Below, piece by piece: positions 54,102 to 63,874 of a DNA stretch of 64,000 nucleotides. Origin of the DNA: Helicobacter cetorum (GTDB lineage: Bacteria > Campylobacterota > Campylobacteria > Campylobacterales > DZAY01); NCBI GenBank assembly GCA_022729735.1, contig DZAY01000005.1, positions 1 to 64,000 on the forward strand, read 5' to 3'. Every line of letters starts with the position of its first letter. Positions within the stretch are counted from its first letter, which is position 1. Under the pieces are notes generated by a model. That model saw nothing but the letters and a program-made list of their open reading frames with translations, had not been told where the DNA came from and made no database searches. The position numbers and the translations under genes were made by a program.

Positions 54102-54183
54102 AAATTGTCCTTTCAGCTTGACTTAAAATATTTAAATAACCTTGATTTCGGATAAGAAGTAGAAAGAGGTTATATTAATCAAA

Positions 54184-54855
54184 TTAATTCTCCTCTATAA
54201 CCAATCCTGTAATTGGCTTTATTATTATGCTTTTTTGAGTTCCAGAGCTGTGAGTTAGTGTTATTTTGCAATCAGAAGTGATTAAAGATGATGTGTTATA
54301 AGGATTTGTTGATGTGTTGTTTTTGTATGGTCTGCCAAGTTCATCAAAAAATATTCTTCTACTTTGATTTATTCCTTGGTTATTGGTGCAAGATGAAGAA
54401 AATTTTATATCTGTAATACCAAAATTGTATAGTTGCATTCTTTTATTAACTCTATCATCATCAATAGATAATATACCACTTTGACCACCACTTAAATATT
54501 TATCTCTATTTTGAGAATCTTTAGGATTTAAAATATCAATTGCTATATTATCTCCTATATTTACATCTCCATCTTGATTTAAACTATCTTGATATATAGA
54601 AAAAGCCCAAACATCTGTCACATCAACACTTCTATTAAAATTTAACTGCCATCTATCCTTAAACCATTCTGGATTATTTTTATCATACATATCTTGAGAT
54701 AGTGCTAAATGCTGTGTGTATCTTAAATAATATACAACCTCATCAACTGCTTCTTGTAACTCATCTCCATCAAATTTAAATGAAATAAAACTTGCTAAAA
54801 TACCTCCAATAATAATTACAAATATTAACTCTATCATTGTAAATGCTTTTTTCAT
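54184..54855 (-). CDS. Prepilin-like (GspH/MshC-type) protein
   Basis: A 223-residue type IV prepilin or pseudopilin. The N-terminus MKKAFTMIELIFVIIIGGIL is a class III signal with the conserved glutamate at mature position 5 and a hydrophobic helix; the residue before the cleavage site is alanine rather than glycine, as in its neighbours. The globular part has a disulfide candidate pair (C...C in SSSCTNNQG and SDCKITL). The size and layout suggest a minor, GspH-like pilin rather than the main subunit. Its ATG overlaps the stop of the preceding gene by four bases. Last gene of the mshQ operon. Confidence 0.75.
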   Translation of the reverse strand: MKKAFTMIELIFVIIIGGILASFISFKFDGDELQEAVDEVVYYLRYTQHLALSQDMYDKNNPEWFKDRWQLNFNRSVDVTDVWAFSIYQDSLNQDGDVNIGDNIAIDILNPKDSQNRDKYLSGGQSGILSIDDDRVNKRMQLYNFGITDIKFSSSCTNNQGINQSRRIFFDELGRPYKNNTSTNPYNTSSLITSDCKITLTHSSGTQKSIIIKPITGLVIEEN

Positions 54856-55232
54856 GGTTTTTGCACCGTTCTTCTATGAAATCTAATTGGCTCATTAGTT
54901 ATACACTCTCTTGTAGTAACTATTACATCAATAACTGCCGTCCCATTTGTCTCTGGAGTATCACCAATATATTGATAAGTTATATTTATATCAAATACAT
55001 CACTTACATTTATATCTGAAAAAGTTAAATTTTCAGTTGAATAATTATGCTCACTCATTCTAAAAATTGCATATTCTGTGGCACTTCTTGCTAATAGTTC
55101 TGCTTGTGTTCTTAAATATGTGTCTTGTGTTTGCTTTGTGATAATTGATGAGATAGTCATAATATATGTGCCAAATAGAGCAATTACAACCATAATAATA
55201 ATTGCCAAAAGTATTCCAAAACTTTTTCTCAA
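54852..55232 (-). CDS. Small prepilin-like/PilX- or MshP-like protein
   Basis: The track begins at 55253, but TTG 55232 is a better start: it overlaps the previous stop (TTTTGA), has GAGAGG eight bases before it and yields MRKSFGILLAIIIMVVIALFG, a short leader followed by one hydrophobic helix. This resembles MshP/PilX-type proteins, which lack the glutamate of true pilins. The 126-residue product has two cysteine-free beta-rich segments and ends in RRTVQKP. Order after the MshO-like gene supports an MshP-like role. Confidence 0.62.
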   Translation of the reverse strand: MRKSFGILLAIIIMVVIALFGTYIMTISSIITKQTQDTYLRTQAELLARSATEYAIFRMSEHNYSTENLTFSDINVSDVFDINITYQYIGDTPETNGTAVIDVIVTTRECITNEPIRFHRRTVQKP

Positions 55233-56176
55233 AATATTGCCCTCTCTTTGCAAACAGTAGCATTTATATCTTCATACTCTGGCAAACAGTGGTTTATACA
55301 GACTCTAATTCTCATAACTCCACTCTCTTGAATAAATCTAAATGATTCCACATTTGTGGCTAAAGGCTCTTGTTTTGTATTTATATCACTATATTTTTCT
55401 CCATTCCACGGACGATAGTCATAATAAAGAGTTAAATTGTAATCGTTGTCATTATTTGGATTGATATTTTTATCCATTCGCAGAGCATAAGCACTATCAA
55501 CTAAATAGTATTGTTCAAAAAGTGCTGTATCTTCTAAGTTTTTACTTCTATCAATATTGAAATTATCATTATTAATTACTGTAATATCAAAAATTCCTGT
55601 TGCATTATTATCAAATTTATAACCAAAACCAGCAATTAAATCATTTCCAAAGTAGTAACCTCTATAATCTTTATCTGTAAATACAAGAGCCACTTTTTTG
55701 TTTGTAAAAACATCAATATCATTAAATATTGCTCCATCTATATCTTGCACAACTGATAGATTTGTATCTGGTGAATAAATAGTATGAAATTTAAAAACAG
55801 TATCATATATAGATGAGTTCATATTTATATATCCACTCCACCCAAGAGTAACAGTTACTCCATCATTTGATATACCTCTTTGAGACTCATAAGCTATCCC
55901 TATCCACTCAAGTGTATCGTAAGTATCATCAACAGCTTCAATAGATTTATAATTTGCTCCATTTATTGAGCCAACTACACTATTTTTTATTCTATATTGC
56001 AATCTACTTGCTATCTGTTCGGTTATAACTTTTGTTTGAAACTCAAGCTCATTTGTGATTTTTGAAGTTAAATATTTTTCATAAATTCCAATTACAATAT
56101 TAAAAGATATTGCACTAACTATTCCCAATACTACAATTACAAATATCATCTCTAAGAGTGAAAAAGCTTTTCTCAT
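55229..56176 (-). CDS. Large minor prepilin-like protein (MshO-type)
   Basis: A 315-residue protein with the class III prepilin start MRKAFSLLEMIFVIVVLGIVSAI (conserved glutamate, alanine before the cleavage site) followed by a long helix and a large beta-rich globular domain. Size and operon position match MshO or GspJ-like minor pilins, which initiate assembly at the pilus tip. It overlaps the upstream gene by four bases and the downstream TTG start by two. Confidence 0.72.
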   Translation of the reverse strand: MRKAFSLLEMIFVIVVLGIVSAISFNIVIGIYEKYLTSKITNELEFQTKVITEQIASRLQYRIKNSVVGSINGANYKSIEAVDDTYDTLEWIGIAYESQRGISNDGVTVTLGWSGYINMNSSIYDTVFKFHTIYSPDTNLSVVQDIDGAIFNDIDVFTNKKVALVFTDKDYRGYYFGNDLIAGFGYKFDNNATGIFDITVINNDNFNIDRSKNLEDTALFEQYYLVDSAYALRMDKNINPNNDNDYNLTLYYDYRPWNGEKYSDINTKQEPLATNVESFRFIQESGVMRIRVCINHCLPEYEDINATVCKERAIF

Positions 56177-56832
56177 TGCACTTTCCTAATCTCAACTACT
56201 CCAATATTTCCTGCTACATAGTTTAGCTCTGCTATTAGCTCTTTTTTACAATCATAAGATTTAATGCTAATTTGCTTTAAATTTGTTGAAACACTGCTAT
56301 TTTCATACCAATTAGTTTTATTACTGTCTGTATAGTCATCTTTTATATATTTAACTGTTACATTTATATCATATCCATTTAACTCTTCACCATAACCATT
56401 AAATGAGCTTATACTTGTTTTTGGTGCAGTTGGAATTAATATTGGTATTGGAGATAAATTTGGTGGTGTTGGATTATTTACAGCTTGAGCTACTGTGCAA
56501 GTTCTAAATAAACTTTCACCAATTCCAGCTACATTTTCAAATATACTTCTCTCTCCTAAAGTAGCATTAATATCACTATTTAACATATTTTGACATGTTG
56601 AGTTAATAACAGTTAATATTTTATTTACATTTTCATTTTTATTTTCATCATCCCATGGAAATGATAATATTATATTCATTAAAGCTATTGAGTGAAATAT
56701 TGCTTGTTGCTTGATAGCTTCTTCATCACTTTTATTTGCTTCTGTCATAAGAAATGGAATTGTTAGCATAGATATAGATATTATAACTATGCTAAATACA
56801 AGTTCAATTAGTGAAAAAGCTCTTTTTACCAT
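56173..56832 (-). CDS. Minor prepilin-like protein (MshD/GspI-type)
   Basis: A 219-residue protein with prepilin start MVKRAFSLIELVFSIVIISISMLTIPFL, again with glutamate at mature position 5 and alanine before cleavage. The C-terminal part contains four cysteines (NSTCQNML, RTCTVAQ, SYDCKKE) and a proline-rich loop (NNPTPPNLSPIPIL). Most likely a minor pilin. Its start overlaps the end of the giant mshQ-like gene by seven bases. Confidence 0.7.
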   Translation of the reverse strand: MVKRAFSLIELVFSIVIISISMLTIPFLMTEANKSDEEAIKQQAIFHSIALMNIILSFPWDDENKNENVNKILTVINSTCQNMLNSDINATLGERSIFENVAGIGESLFRTCTVAQAVNNPTPPNLSPIPILIPTAPKTSISSFNGYGEELNGYDINVTVKYIKDDYTDSNKTNWYENSSVSTNLKQISIKSYDCKKELIAELNYVAGNIGVVEIRKVQ

Positions 56833-59800
56833 TGCATTCTAATAGATGAATTTACATCTTGTTTTTTTACTTTAACAGTATCATCTACAGTTTTACCACT
56901 TCCACCCCAATCATTAGTTAGACTACTGATAAACTCCAATGAGAATGTTGGATGATTTAGTGGAGATTGTGAAGTAGCAAATTCTATATATGCTCCTCCA
57001 AATTTTGTATAATATAGATACTCTGGTATTGATAAATGGACTATCTCTTTATGTTTTTCATTAGTTCCACTATATGAGAAGTTTCGAGTTATATCACCAT
57101 TATTAAATGGTATCGGAGCTAATGAAGTTCCACTCATATTTTCATTTGGTTTTAGATTAATAGCTTTTACTTCTGAAACACTATCTTTAGAATTTATATA
57201 CCAACCAATATCATTTGGACTAACACTAAATCCACTTATTCCCATTTCAACCTTATTACAAGTTTTGCAATATATTTCAGAGTAAATTTTTGCATCAACA
57301 CTTTTATCATAAATAGTTACATCTTTACCTTTTACTCTACCATAATAGAATGTTGCATTTTTATCTGGATTTGTTGTTACATTTCCTTCTACCAAACTAT
57401 TATCTTTAATTGTAAAGTTAATATCAACTTGAGTTCCATTTATAAACCTTGGCTCAAGTAAAGTATTATAAGCTCTACTATAATTAAATCTATAATCATT
57501 TAAATTAAGTGTTGTTTCACCATCAATAAAGCTTAAATCTTCATTGTTAAAACTTAAATTATCATCTACATGAATTGGATTATCTGGAATATTAAAGATA
57601 TTACTTAATGTAATATTCTCTTCATACAATCCATTTGAGTAGTTTTTGGTTATTTCATTTAGATGGTTTATAGCTTTAATCTTGAGTGATAAGTTTCTAA
57701 CTAATGCACTCATATTTAAATCATTAGAATAGTATGTAAAGTTAGCATCTGAAAAGTTATTATCTAAATATGGTTGATTTATAAATGTAACTTCAAACTG
57801 TTTTGGAGTGAATTTAACCATATTTGAGTTAGCACATATATCACATCCAACTTTTCCTTCACTATCTTTAGCATTACTACAACTATTAGAAACACAATCA
57901 TTTGGTTGGTCTATTTCAGTCCATTTTTTATCAGTAAGATTTAAATCAATATATCCAATATCAGAGTAGTTAAAATCAACCAAAGTTACTGCTGTGCCAT
58001 TTATTGTAAATGGAGAGCCTTTTACAAAATTTCCATTTAAAGAGTTATCTATATCAATTTTATTTGGCATATATTTATTGTAAATAATAGTTAAATTAGT
58101 ATCTCCTTGAATATATCCGTTATCAGAAGCACTAAATTGTAACTCACTATGTGTTAATCCTGCAATATATGAAGACCTTAAAAACAGCATCGTTAAGCTA
58201 TATGGTTTAATTGCAAAGCTATCTAAATTTTCTTCACCTTTTTTATCATCAATAACTTCTGCATCTTGTTTATTAATTAGTGCATCTTCTTCACTAATCA
58301 ATCTCCACTCCAATATAGGCTGAAGATGTTTATAACTTTCATTTATTGCTGGAATAGTAAATGTATATGATGTGTGGTCTTTATTTATAACTTCCCAACT
58401 GCTAAAAGGCACAACTACTGTATTGCCATTTGTTACATCTACTATTTTGACTCTTACTTGATAATTTTTATCTCCAATTGTTTCTGGATTTACCGCAGTT
58501 ATAGTTAAATCAAAAGCTTCTCCAGCAGTTTTTGTTGTAATACTATTATTATGTTCGCCACTTCTAAGAGGATTTAATATATCAAAATCTGTCAAAGTTG
58601 GTGGAACTAACTTTATATCATCACCACTTTCTATCTCTATTCCTTCAAAACTATTTCCACCAATCACATTTTCACTAAAATCTGTTTGATATGTAGCTTT
58701 GAAATCTGTTGTATCTTCGCTTTTTGCTCTTATAGTATATGTGAAAGTCTCTTCACCATATTTATTAAGCGACAGAGAATTAGGAACATTATCACTATTT
58801 ACTAACTCAAATTTATCTTCATCTAATAATATATCAACAATATTTATATTGGTTAAATCATAATCATGTTGATTTTTTATAGTTACACTAACTGTTATTG
58901 TTTCTCCAACTTCAGCTGGATTATCAGTAGTAATATCATTTCCATCTCTATCTTTTAAGTTTGTTGTAAATAGTAAAGGCTCTTTTAGTGCTGAAGTTGC
59001 AACAACTCCTACAAAATATTTATCGCTATTATCTACACTAAAATCAATCTCATTTAATAAAGTAAAGTTTAAAACAATTTTATTATCTGATGCTTCTTCA
59101 AATTTATTTAGATAGCTTTGTGTATCGACTAACATTTTATCATCACCACCACTATTACCACCATAACCAAATATTGTTGTATTTGCATCTTTGAGATTGA
59201 AATTTTTTGTAGAGTTTCGCTCAAATATTCCATTTGTCTCATTTTTTTCACTTCTATTTGCAATACCAACAAATCCATCTTGAATAGCAACATTTCTAAT
59301 TTTTTTGATAGTTGAATTATCTTCATAAGCAACTACCAAAATCCATCCAGCAAATCCACTACTATACTCTATTCCACTTATTGAATAATCTCCTGAACTA
59401 TTTATCTCATTTGTTACATCAAGTGAGCCTTGATAAGCTAAATTATTACTATCTATAACTATATTTGTATTTGGATAAGTTACAGAATTGCTTTTAAAAG
59501 TTATACTGTCTGCTGTTTTATAAAGTATATCATCTCTATAATTACTTAAATATCCATACCAATATAGTCTTGCATACTCTATTTTTGCATTAGTTGGAAT
59601 ATTGCTTATAGAGATAATTCCACTTGTTCCACTAAATACTTTATAATCTCCTTGTAAATTTTTTGAAAAAATAGTATCAAATGGTTTTGGTTTAGCCATC
59701 AATCCTATATTTATAGTTTTAAAATCATCTTTTTTAGCTGATGGTATAAATGAAACATCTGAAGTTAGTTTTACATAATTTGTTATATTACTACCAATCT

Positions 59801-62800
59801 CTTTACCTTTTACATCTATTTTGATAGTTGTAGTATCTACACTTATATCTCCAAGTGGTATAGTTATATTTCCATCTGCTATATCTTCTGGAGCTATATT
59901 TATATATGTTGAACCTCCATCTATACTGTATTTGATAGATTCTATATTTGTCTCATTTAAATCTACTAATAGTTTAGAGTTAGTAAGTGTATGAGATGAT
60001 AATTTTGAAATATCTACAATCAAAGAAAACTCTGTATCAATTGGAATAACTCCATTATCACCAATCCCAACTCCATTACTATCTTCCATTTTTAGAGATA
60101 GCATTACATCAGCTTCCAAACCTTCTCCAACAATAATTCTTTGAGGATTACTTTTTCCAAGTGTTTTTGTATCAAGTGAGCTTTTTGCTTCTACTTGTGA
60201 ATAGAAATCTCTATCACTATTTGGAGATTTTATAGTAAAGCTAAATTCAGAGAAATTTCCATCTTTATTTATAGTTCCATTTAATTGACACTCTAAATTA
60301 TTACTAATTGTATATGGAGGAGGTGGAGGACAATCCCAACCATTAGCTGTAACTAAACCAGTAAATACAAAACCGTCTAAAAGACTTACAGAAATTTTTG
60401 GATTATCTTCATTAAAAGGAGCTTTATTAGTTAATTTAACTGTATAGTTTATAGTCTTATTATAGCCAACACTTACATCTCCATTACTATTTTTTGGAGT
60501 TACATTAGCTTCTACTGAAAATTTAGATACATATATAGTTGTATTTATAAATGCATTATCCACACACTTTGGAACTACATTATTGAAATTCATTTTTAAA
60601 GTATCACTCACATAATTTACCATATATGTATTATTAATCTCTCCATTTTGAGGATAAGAGATAATATCAGAGTTATATTTGTATTCTGCTTTTCCATTTA
60701 CAGCTATTTGACCACCATTTGTAGCATTAGCTCCAGTTCCAACTCTAACTTTTAATTTATATTCACTATCCACATAATCAACTTCATCATCACCAACTGC
60801 ATTTGTTTTTTGGACACCATTTAAATAAGTTCCATTAGTTTTGTTATATCCAAGTGGTGCATCAAATATTTTATCTATTTGAACTTTTGATGCCTCTTCT
60901 GTTCCTATATTTGATACATTTACTTCAAATACTAATCTATCTCCTAAAAAGATAGATGTATTTTCATCAACAATCAAATCATTTTTATAAATTGTTTCAA
61001 GATAACAAACTTTTGGAGAGTATAGCTCTGTTGCGAATGCAACCATTCCAGGATAATATTGGTCGCCAGATGTTTCAAGTCTTATCGTTGTTGAAGTTTG
61101 AGAATTACTAATAATATTAGAACCAGTCGTTCCAACACTAAACACATCTATATCAATTCCCATATTATTATTTAAAGTTGGATTTCTTGGAGTTCCATTA
61201 TTTATAGACGAGTTAAATACATTATTTATATTTGAAGCATCTACATTTTGAAAATTGCCAATTTTATCAGTAAGTTGAAATTTATCATCTCTATATGGTA
61301 AATCGCCTTCACCTGCAAATACAAAAAGTTCTGAATTTACATTTCCACTTGCTGGAGTTAAAAATCCACTTATATTAATATCTACCCTTCTATATCCTGT
61401 GCTATCTTGAACATTTTTATATCCTGTAAATAGAGATAAGTTTTTATAACTATCTTGTAAATCTTCATAAGCAACAGTTAATGCCCAAGCACCATAGTAG
61501 TTTGTTTGTCCCTCATCAACATATAAGTCTGCAACTGTATAAGTTCCACTATCTTTAATTAAATTTGTAATGTTTTTATAACATTGATATGATTCTCCAT
61601 TATAAAAACATTTTCCACCATCTAAAGCATCAATTTCAGTGTAATTTGGGGATAATGGTGTTTTTAGTTTTAATCTATTAATATTAGTTCGCTCTTCCAC
61701 ACATATATTACTCCAAGTTCTACAAGTTCCATTAGACCAATATCTTGTACATTGAGTTTCTGTTCTTATACATTCTGAAATATTTTCAGTTCTACCTTGC
61801 CAACTAAGCAAAGCATATTTAATTTTTGCATCTGGTCTTAATACCAAATCTGCACTACTTGAATTAAATGTTGAGCTATTATTATCAACATCTACATAAT
61901 AAGTCCTTACATCATTATTTGCTTTTGTAGAGTTTGGCACACAATTGCCACCACTTTTTTCACATAAAACCACATTACCTATTAATTTTATATTTCCATA
62001 TAAATTGCTATTATAAACTAATCTAAAATCTTCATATCCAGTTTGTAGATTTGAAGTAGCTTTATTTATAGTTATAATCATAATATCATTTACACTTCCA
62101 TAACCATCACTTACATTAAAATTAAAACTATCATTACTATCATCTCCATAAGTGTGAAGATACTCTATTTTTCCATCATCAATATCTTTTTGAGTGAAAT
62201 TTTGACTTGTTGAAGTTATAGCTACACCACTATAATATATGACACCTTTTGTAGGAAGTGCTGTAATTGTATATACTAATTGCGAAGTATTTTCTTCATT
62301 ATCAGTAGCTTTTAGATTAGAGTTTGTAACTATTTTTCTCTCATTTTGATTAACTGTTATAGATTTATTTATGATTTGTGGAAGTGAATTTATTTTGATA
62401 CCCAAACTCGATGACACAATATTAAAACCATCAGTTAGATTAAAATACAATCTACTAAGTGAAATAGTTCCATTACTAACAAAAGTAACTCTTCCATAAT
62501 CTATATCACTTTGAGTGAATGTTCCTCCAACTCCTAAATTAACTCCATTTAGCTTGATAGTTCCATTTGTAGGTAAAGTCGTAATAGTATAAACTAATTG
62601 TGCTGGATACTCTTCAGCATCAGTTGCTGGTAAATTTAAATTTATAATCTTTGCACTCTCATTTACATTTACAAATAGATTAACAGGAGTAATAACTGGT
62701 GCATCATTTATAGGATTTACATAAATTTGCATAGTTCCAAGTGGTGATGAGCTTAATGTTCCATCAGTTACACCAAAATTAAAACTATCGCTTGTTGTCT

Positions 62801-63725
62801 CACTACCATCATGTTTATAGCTTATATTTCCATCATTTATATCTTTTTGAGTAAATGTGCTATTTGTATCTAATAAAACTCCATTTTTATATAAATTTCC
62901 ATGTATCGGCAAAGAGTTTAAATGATATACTAACTCTTCTGGTTTTTGTTCTTTATCAGTCGTATTTAACTCTGTACCTTTTATAACTTTTGTTGTATTT
63001 TCATCTATTCTCATTTCGCTAATTTTAATTTCTGGTGGAGTAATATTTGCACACTCATTCACATTCAAATTCAAAAGAGCATTGCTATCATATTCTACAT
63101 TTCCTCCACCGTTTATTCTTATTTCTTTTCCTGAAACAATAGCACCTTTAACTGTTCTATTTACATGTATATTAGCATTAGGTGCATATATAAAAGCATT
63201 AAGAGGAGATGATGTTTGCACTGCAAAATTATTTGTACCAAGATATATTATAACAAGCTTAGATGATTCTGTGTTATCAAACTTCCCATCTAATGTAATA
63301 TTTCCATTGATGTAAATTATAGTAGTACTACTTCCTGTTAGATGAACGGTTTTACCACCATTTAACTGAAAGTTTGAAAAATAGTGTGTGCCGTCTGTGA
63401 GATATAAATCAGTATCATTTTGATGAGCAAGGTCTGGGAAATTTGTATAACTACCAGAACTATTTAATTCAAGTGCTTCAACATTCATATTGCTTTTATA
63501 ACACTCTAAACCATCACATCTTGAATTTAAATTATTCCCAGAAAGATTTGTAGTATCTAATACTCTATCTCCTGTTGAAGTTAATGTTCCATCTATATAA
63601 ATAGTTCCACCAGATAGATTTGATACAGCATTACTAAAAACCAAGGAGCATTGAGGTGAAGCAATAGCACCCATATTAAACCCAAAAACTATTAACCCAA
63701 AAACAATACGAATAAAATTTTTCAT
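56826..63725 (-). CDS. Giant MshQ-like pilus-associated adhesin
   Basis: A 2299-residue secreted protein. After a signal peptide (about 1-22) comes the MshQ-type N-terminal domain (about 25-225). Three CSPG/cadherin-like repeats (about 235-555) share LVYTIT.LPT.G and FTQ.DID.G. Two copies of a large module (about 560-950 and 1350-1640) follow, each with AKI.YA.L.W and AW.L.VAYED-like signatures and a DUF11-like Ig domain. The end (about 1780-2299) is a DUF6701-type MshQ domain (FTPKQFEVTF, FYYGRVKGKD, GISGFSVSPNDIGWYIN). AAAAAAGG precedes ATG. First gene of the second pilus operon; likely tip or shaft adhesin (inference). About twice the length of Vibrio MshQ-class proteins, largely through the duplicated module and repeats. 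Confidence 0.85.
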   Translation of the reverse strand: MKNFIRIVFGLIVFGFNMGAIASPQCSLVFSNAVSNLSGGTIYIDGTLTSTGDRVLDTTNLSGNNLNSRCDGLECYKSNMNVEALELNSSGSYTNFPDLAHQNDTDLYLTDGTHYFSNFQLNGGKTVHLTGSSTTIIYINGNITLDGKFDNTESSKLVIIYLGTNNFAVQTSSPLNAFIYAPNANIHVNRTVKGAIVSGKEIRINGGGNVEYDSNALLNLNVNECANITPPEIKISEMRIDENTTKVIKGTELNTTDKEQKPEELVYHLNSLPIHGNLYKNGVLLDTNSTFTQKDINDGNISYKHDGSETTSDSFNFGVTDGTLSSSPLGTMQIYVNPINDAPVITPVNLFVNVNESAKIINLNLPATDAEEYPAQLVYTITTLPTNGTIKLNGVNLGVGGTFTQSDIDYGRVTFVSNGTISLSRLYFNLTDGFNIVSSSLGIKINSLPQIINKSITVNQNERKIVTNSNLKATDNEENTSQLVYTITALPTKGVIYYSGVAITSTSQNFTQKDIDDGKIEYLHTYGDDSNDSFNFNVSDGYGSVNDIMIITINKATSNLQTGYEDFRLVYNSNLYGNIKLIGNVVLCEKSGGNCVPNSTKANNDVRTYYVDVDNNSSTFNSSSADLVLRPDAKIKYALLSWQGRTENISECIRTETQCTRYWSNGTCRTWSNICVEERTNINRLKLKTPLSPNYTEIDALDGGKCFYNGESYQCYKNITNLIKDSGTYTVADLYVDEGQTNYYGAWALTVAYEDLQDSYKNLSLFTGYKNVQDSTGYRRVDINISGFLTPASGNVNSELFVFAGEGDLPYRDDKFQLTDKIGNFQNVDASNINNVFNSSINNGTPRNPTLNNNMGIDIDVFSVGTTGSNIISNSQTSTTIRLETSGDQYYPGMVAFATELYSPKVCYLETIYKNDLIVDENTSIFLGDRLVFEVNVSNIGTEEASKVQIDKIFDAPLGYNKTNGTYLNGVQKTNAVGDDEVDYVDSEYKLKVRVGTGANATNGGQIAVNGKAEYKYNSDIISYPQNGEINNTYMVNYVSDTLKMNFNNVVPKCVDNAFINTTIYVSKFSVEANVTPKNSNGDVSVGYNKTINYTVKLTNKAPFNEDNPKISVSLLDGFVFTGLVTANGWDCPPPPPYTISNNLECQLNGTINKDGNFSEFSFTIKSPNSDRDFYSQVEAKSSLDTKTLGKSNPQRIIVGEGLEADVMLSLKMEDSNGVGIGDNGVIPIDTEFSLIVDISKLSSHTLTNSKLLVDLNETNIESIKYSIDGGSTYINIAPEDIADGNITIPLGDISVDTTTIKIDVKGKEIGSNITNYVKLTSDVSFIPSAKKDDFKTINIGLMAKPKPFDTIFSKNLQGDYKVFSGTSGIISISNIPTNAKIEYARLYWYGYLSNYRDDILYKTADSITFKSNSVTYPNTNIVIDSNNLAYQGSLDVTNEINSSGDYSISGIEYSSGFAGWILVVAYEDNSTIKKIRNVAIQDGFVGIANRSEKNETNGIFERNSTKNFNLKDANTTIFGYGGNSGGDDKMLVDTQSYLNKFEEASDNKIVLNFTLLNEIDFSVDNSDKYFVGVVATSALKEPLLFTTNLKDRDGNDITTDNPAEVGETITVSVTIKNQHDYDLTNINIVDILLDEDKFELVNSDNVPNSLSLNKYGEETFTYTIRAKSEDTTDFKATYQTDFSENVIGGNSFEGIEIESGDDIKLVPPTLTDFDILNPLRSGEHNNSITTKTAGEAFDLTITAVNPETIGDKNYQVRVKIVDVTNGNTVVVPFSSWEVINKDHTSYTFTIPAINESYKHLQPILEWRLISEEDALINKQDAEVIDDKKGEENLDSFAIKPYSLTMLFLRSSYIAGLTHSELQFSASDNGYIQGDTNLTIIYNKYMPNKIDIDNSLNGNFVKGSPFTINGTAVTLVDFNYSDIGYIDLNLTDKKWTEIDQPNDCVSNSCSNAKDSEGKVGCDICANSNMVKFTPKQFEVTFINQPYLDNNFSDANFTYYSNDLNMSALVRNLSLKIKAINHLNEITKNYSNGLYEENITLSNIFNIPDNPIHVDDNLSFNNEDLSFIDGETTLNLNDYRFNYSRAYNTLLEPRFINGTQVDINFTIKDNSLVEGNVTTNPDKNATFYYGRVKGKDVTIYDKSVDAKIYSEIYCKTCNKVEMGISGFSVSPNDIGWYINSKDSVSEVKAINLKPNENMSGTSLAPIPFNNGDITRNFSYSGTNEKHKEIVHLSIPEYLYYTKFGGAYIEFATSQSPLNHPTFSLEFISSLTNDWGGSGKTVDDTVKVKKQDVNSSIRMQW

Positions 63726-63765
63726 AGTTTAGCCTTTTTTTAACTTATCAATCTTGATATTTTTA

Positions 63766-63793
63766 ATAATACTTAAATAAACACTTATTGCAA
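63766..63793 (-). promoter_or_regulatory. Promoter candidate for the mshQ-prepilin operon
   Basis: On the minus strand TTGCAA (63793-63788) and TATTAT (63771-63766) are separated by 16 bases and end about 40 bases before the mshQ-like ATG. This is a reasonable sigma-70-type match in the 149-base gap after the truncated upstream gene; AT-rich composition makes chance matches common. Confidence 0.4.
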
Positions 63794-63874
63794 CAAATAC
63801 AAATCTAATATATTTTACTCTTTTTTTTATAAAATATAGTATCTATTTTATAATTTTTAGTAAGTTAATTTCTT

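Noticed and set aside
54102-54183. preQ1 riboswitch ahead of queC
   Set aside because: Only a 7-bp stem (ATAACCT/AGGTTAT) with a long loop is seen; the conserved preQ1 aptamer sequence and H-type pseudoknot tail are not recognisable.
59129-59332. 67-aa minus-strand ORF inside the adhesin gene
   Set aside because: Out-of-frame shadow of the 2299-residue gene with no ribosome site.
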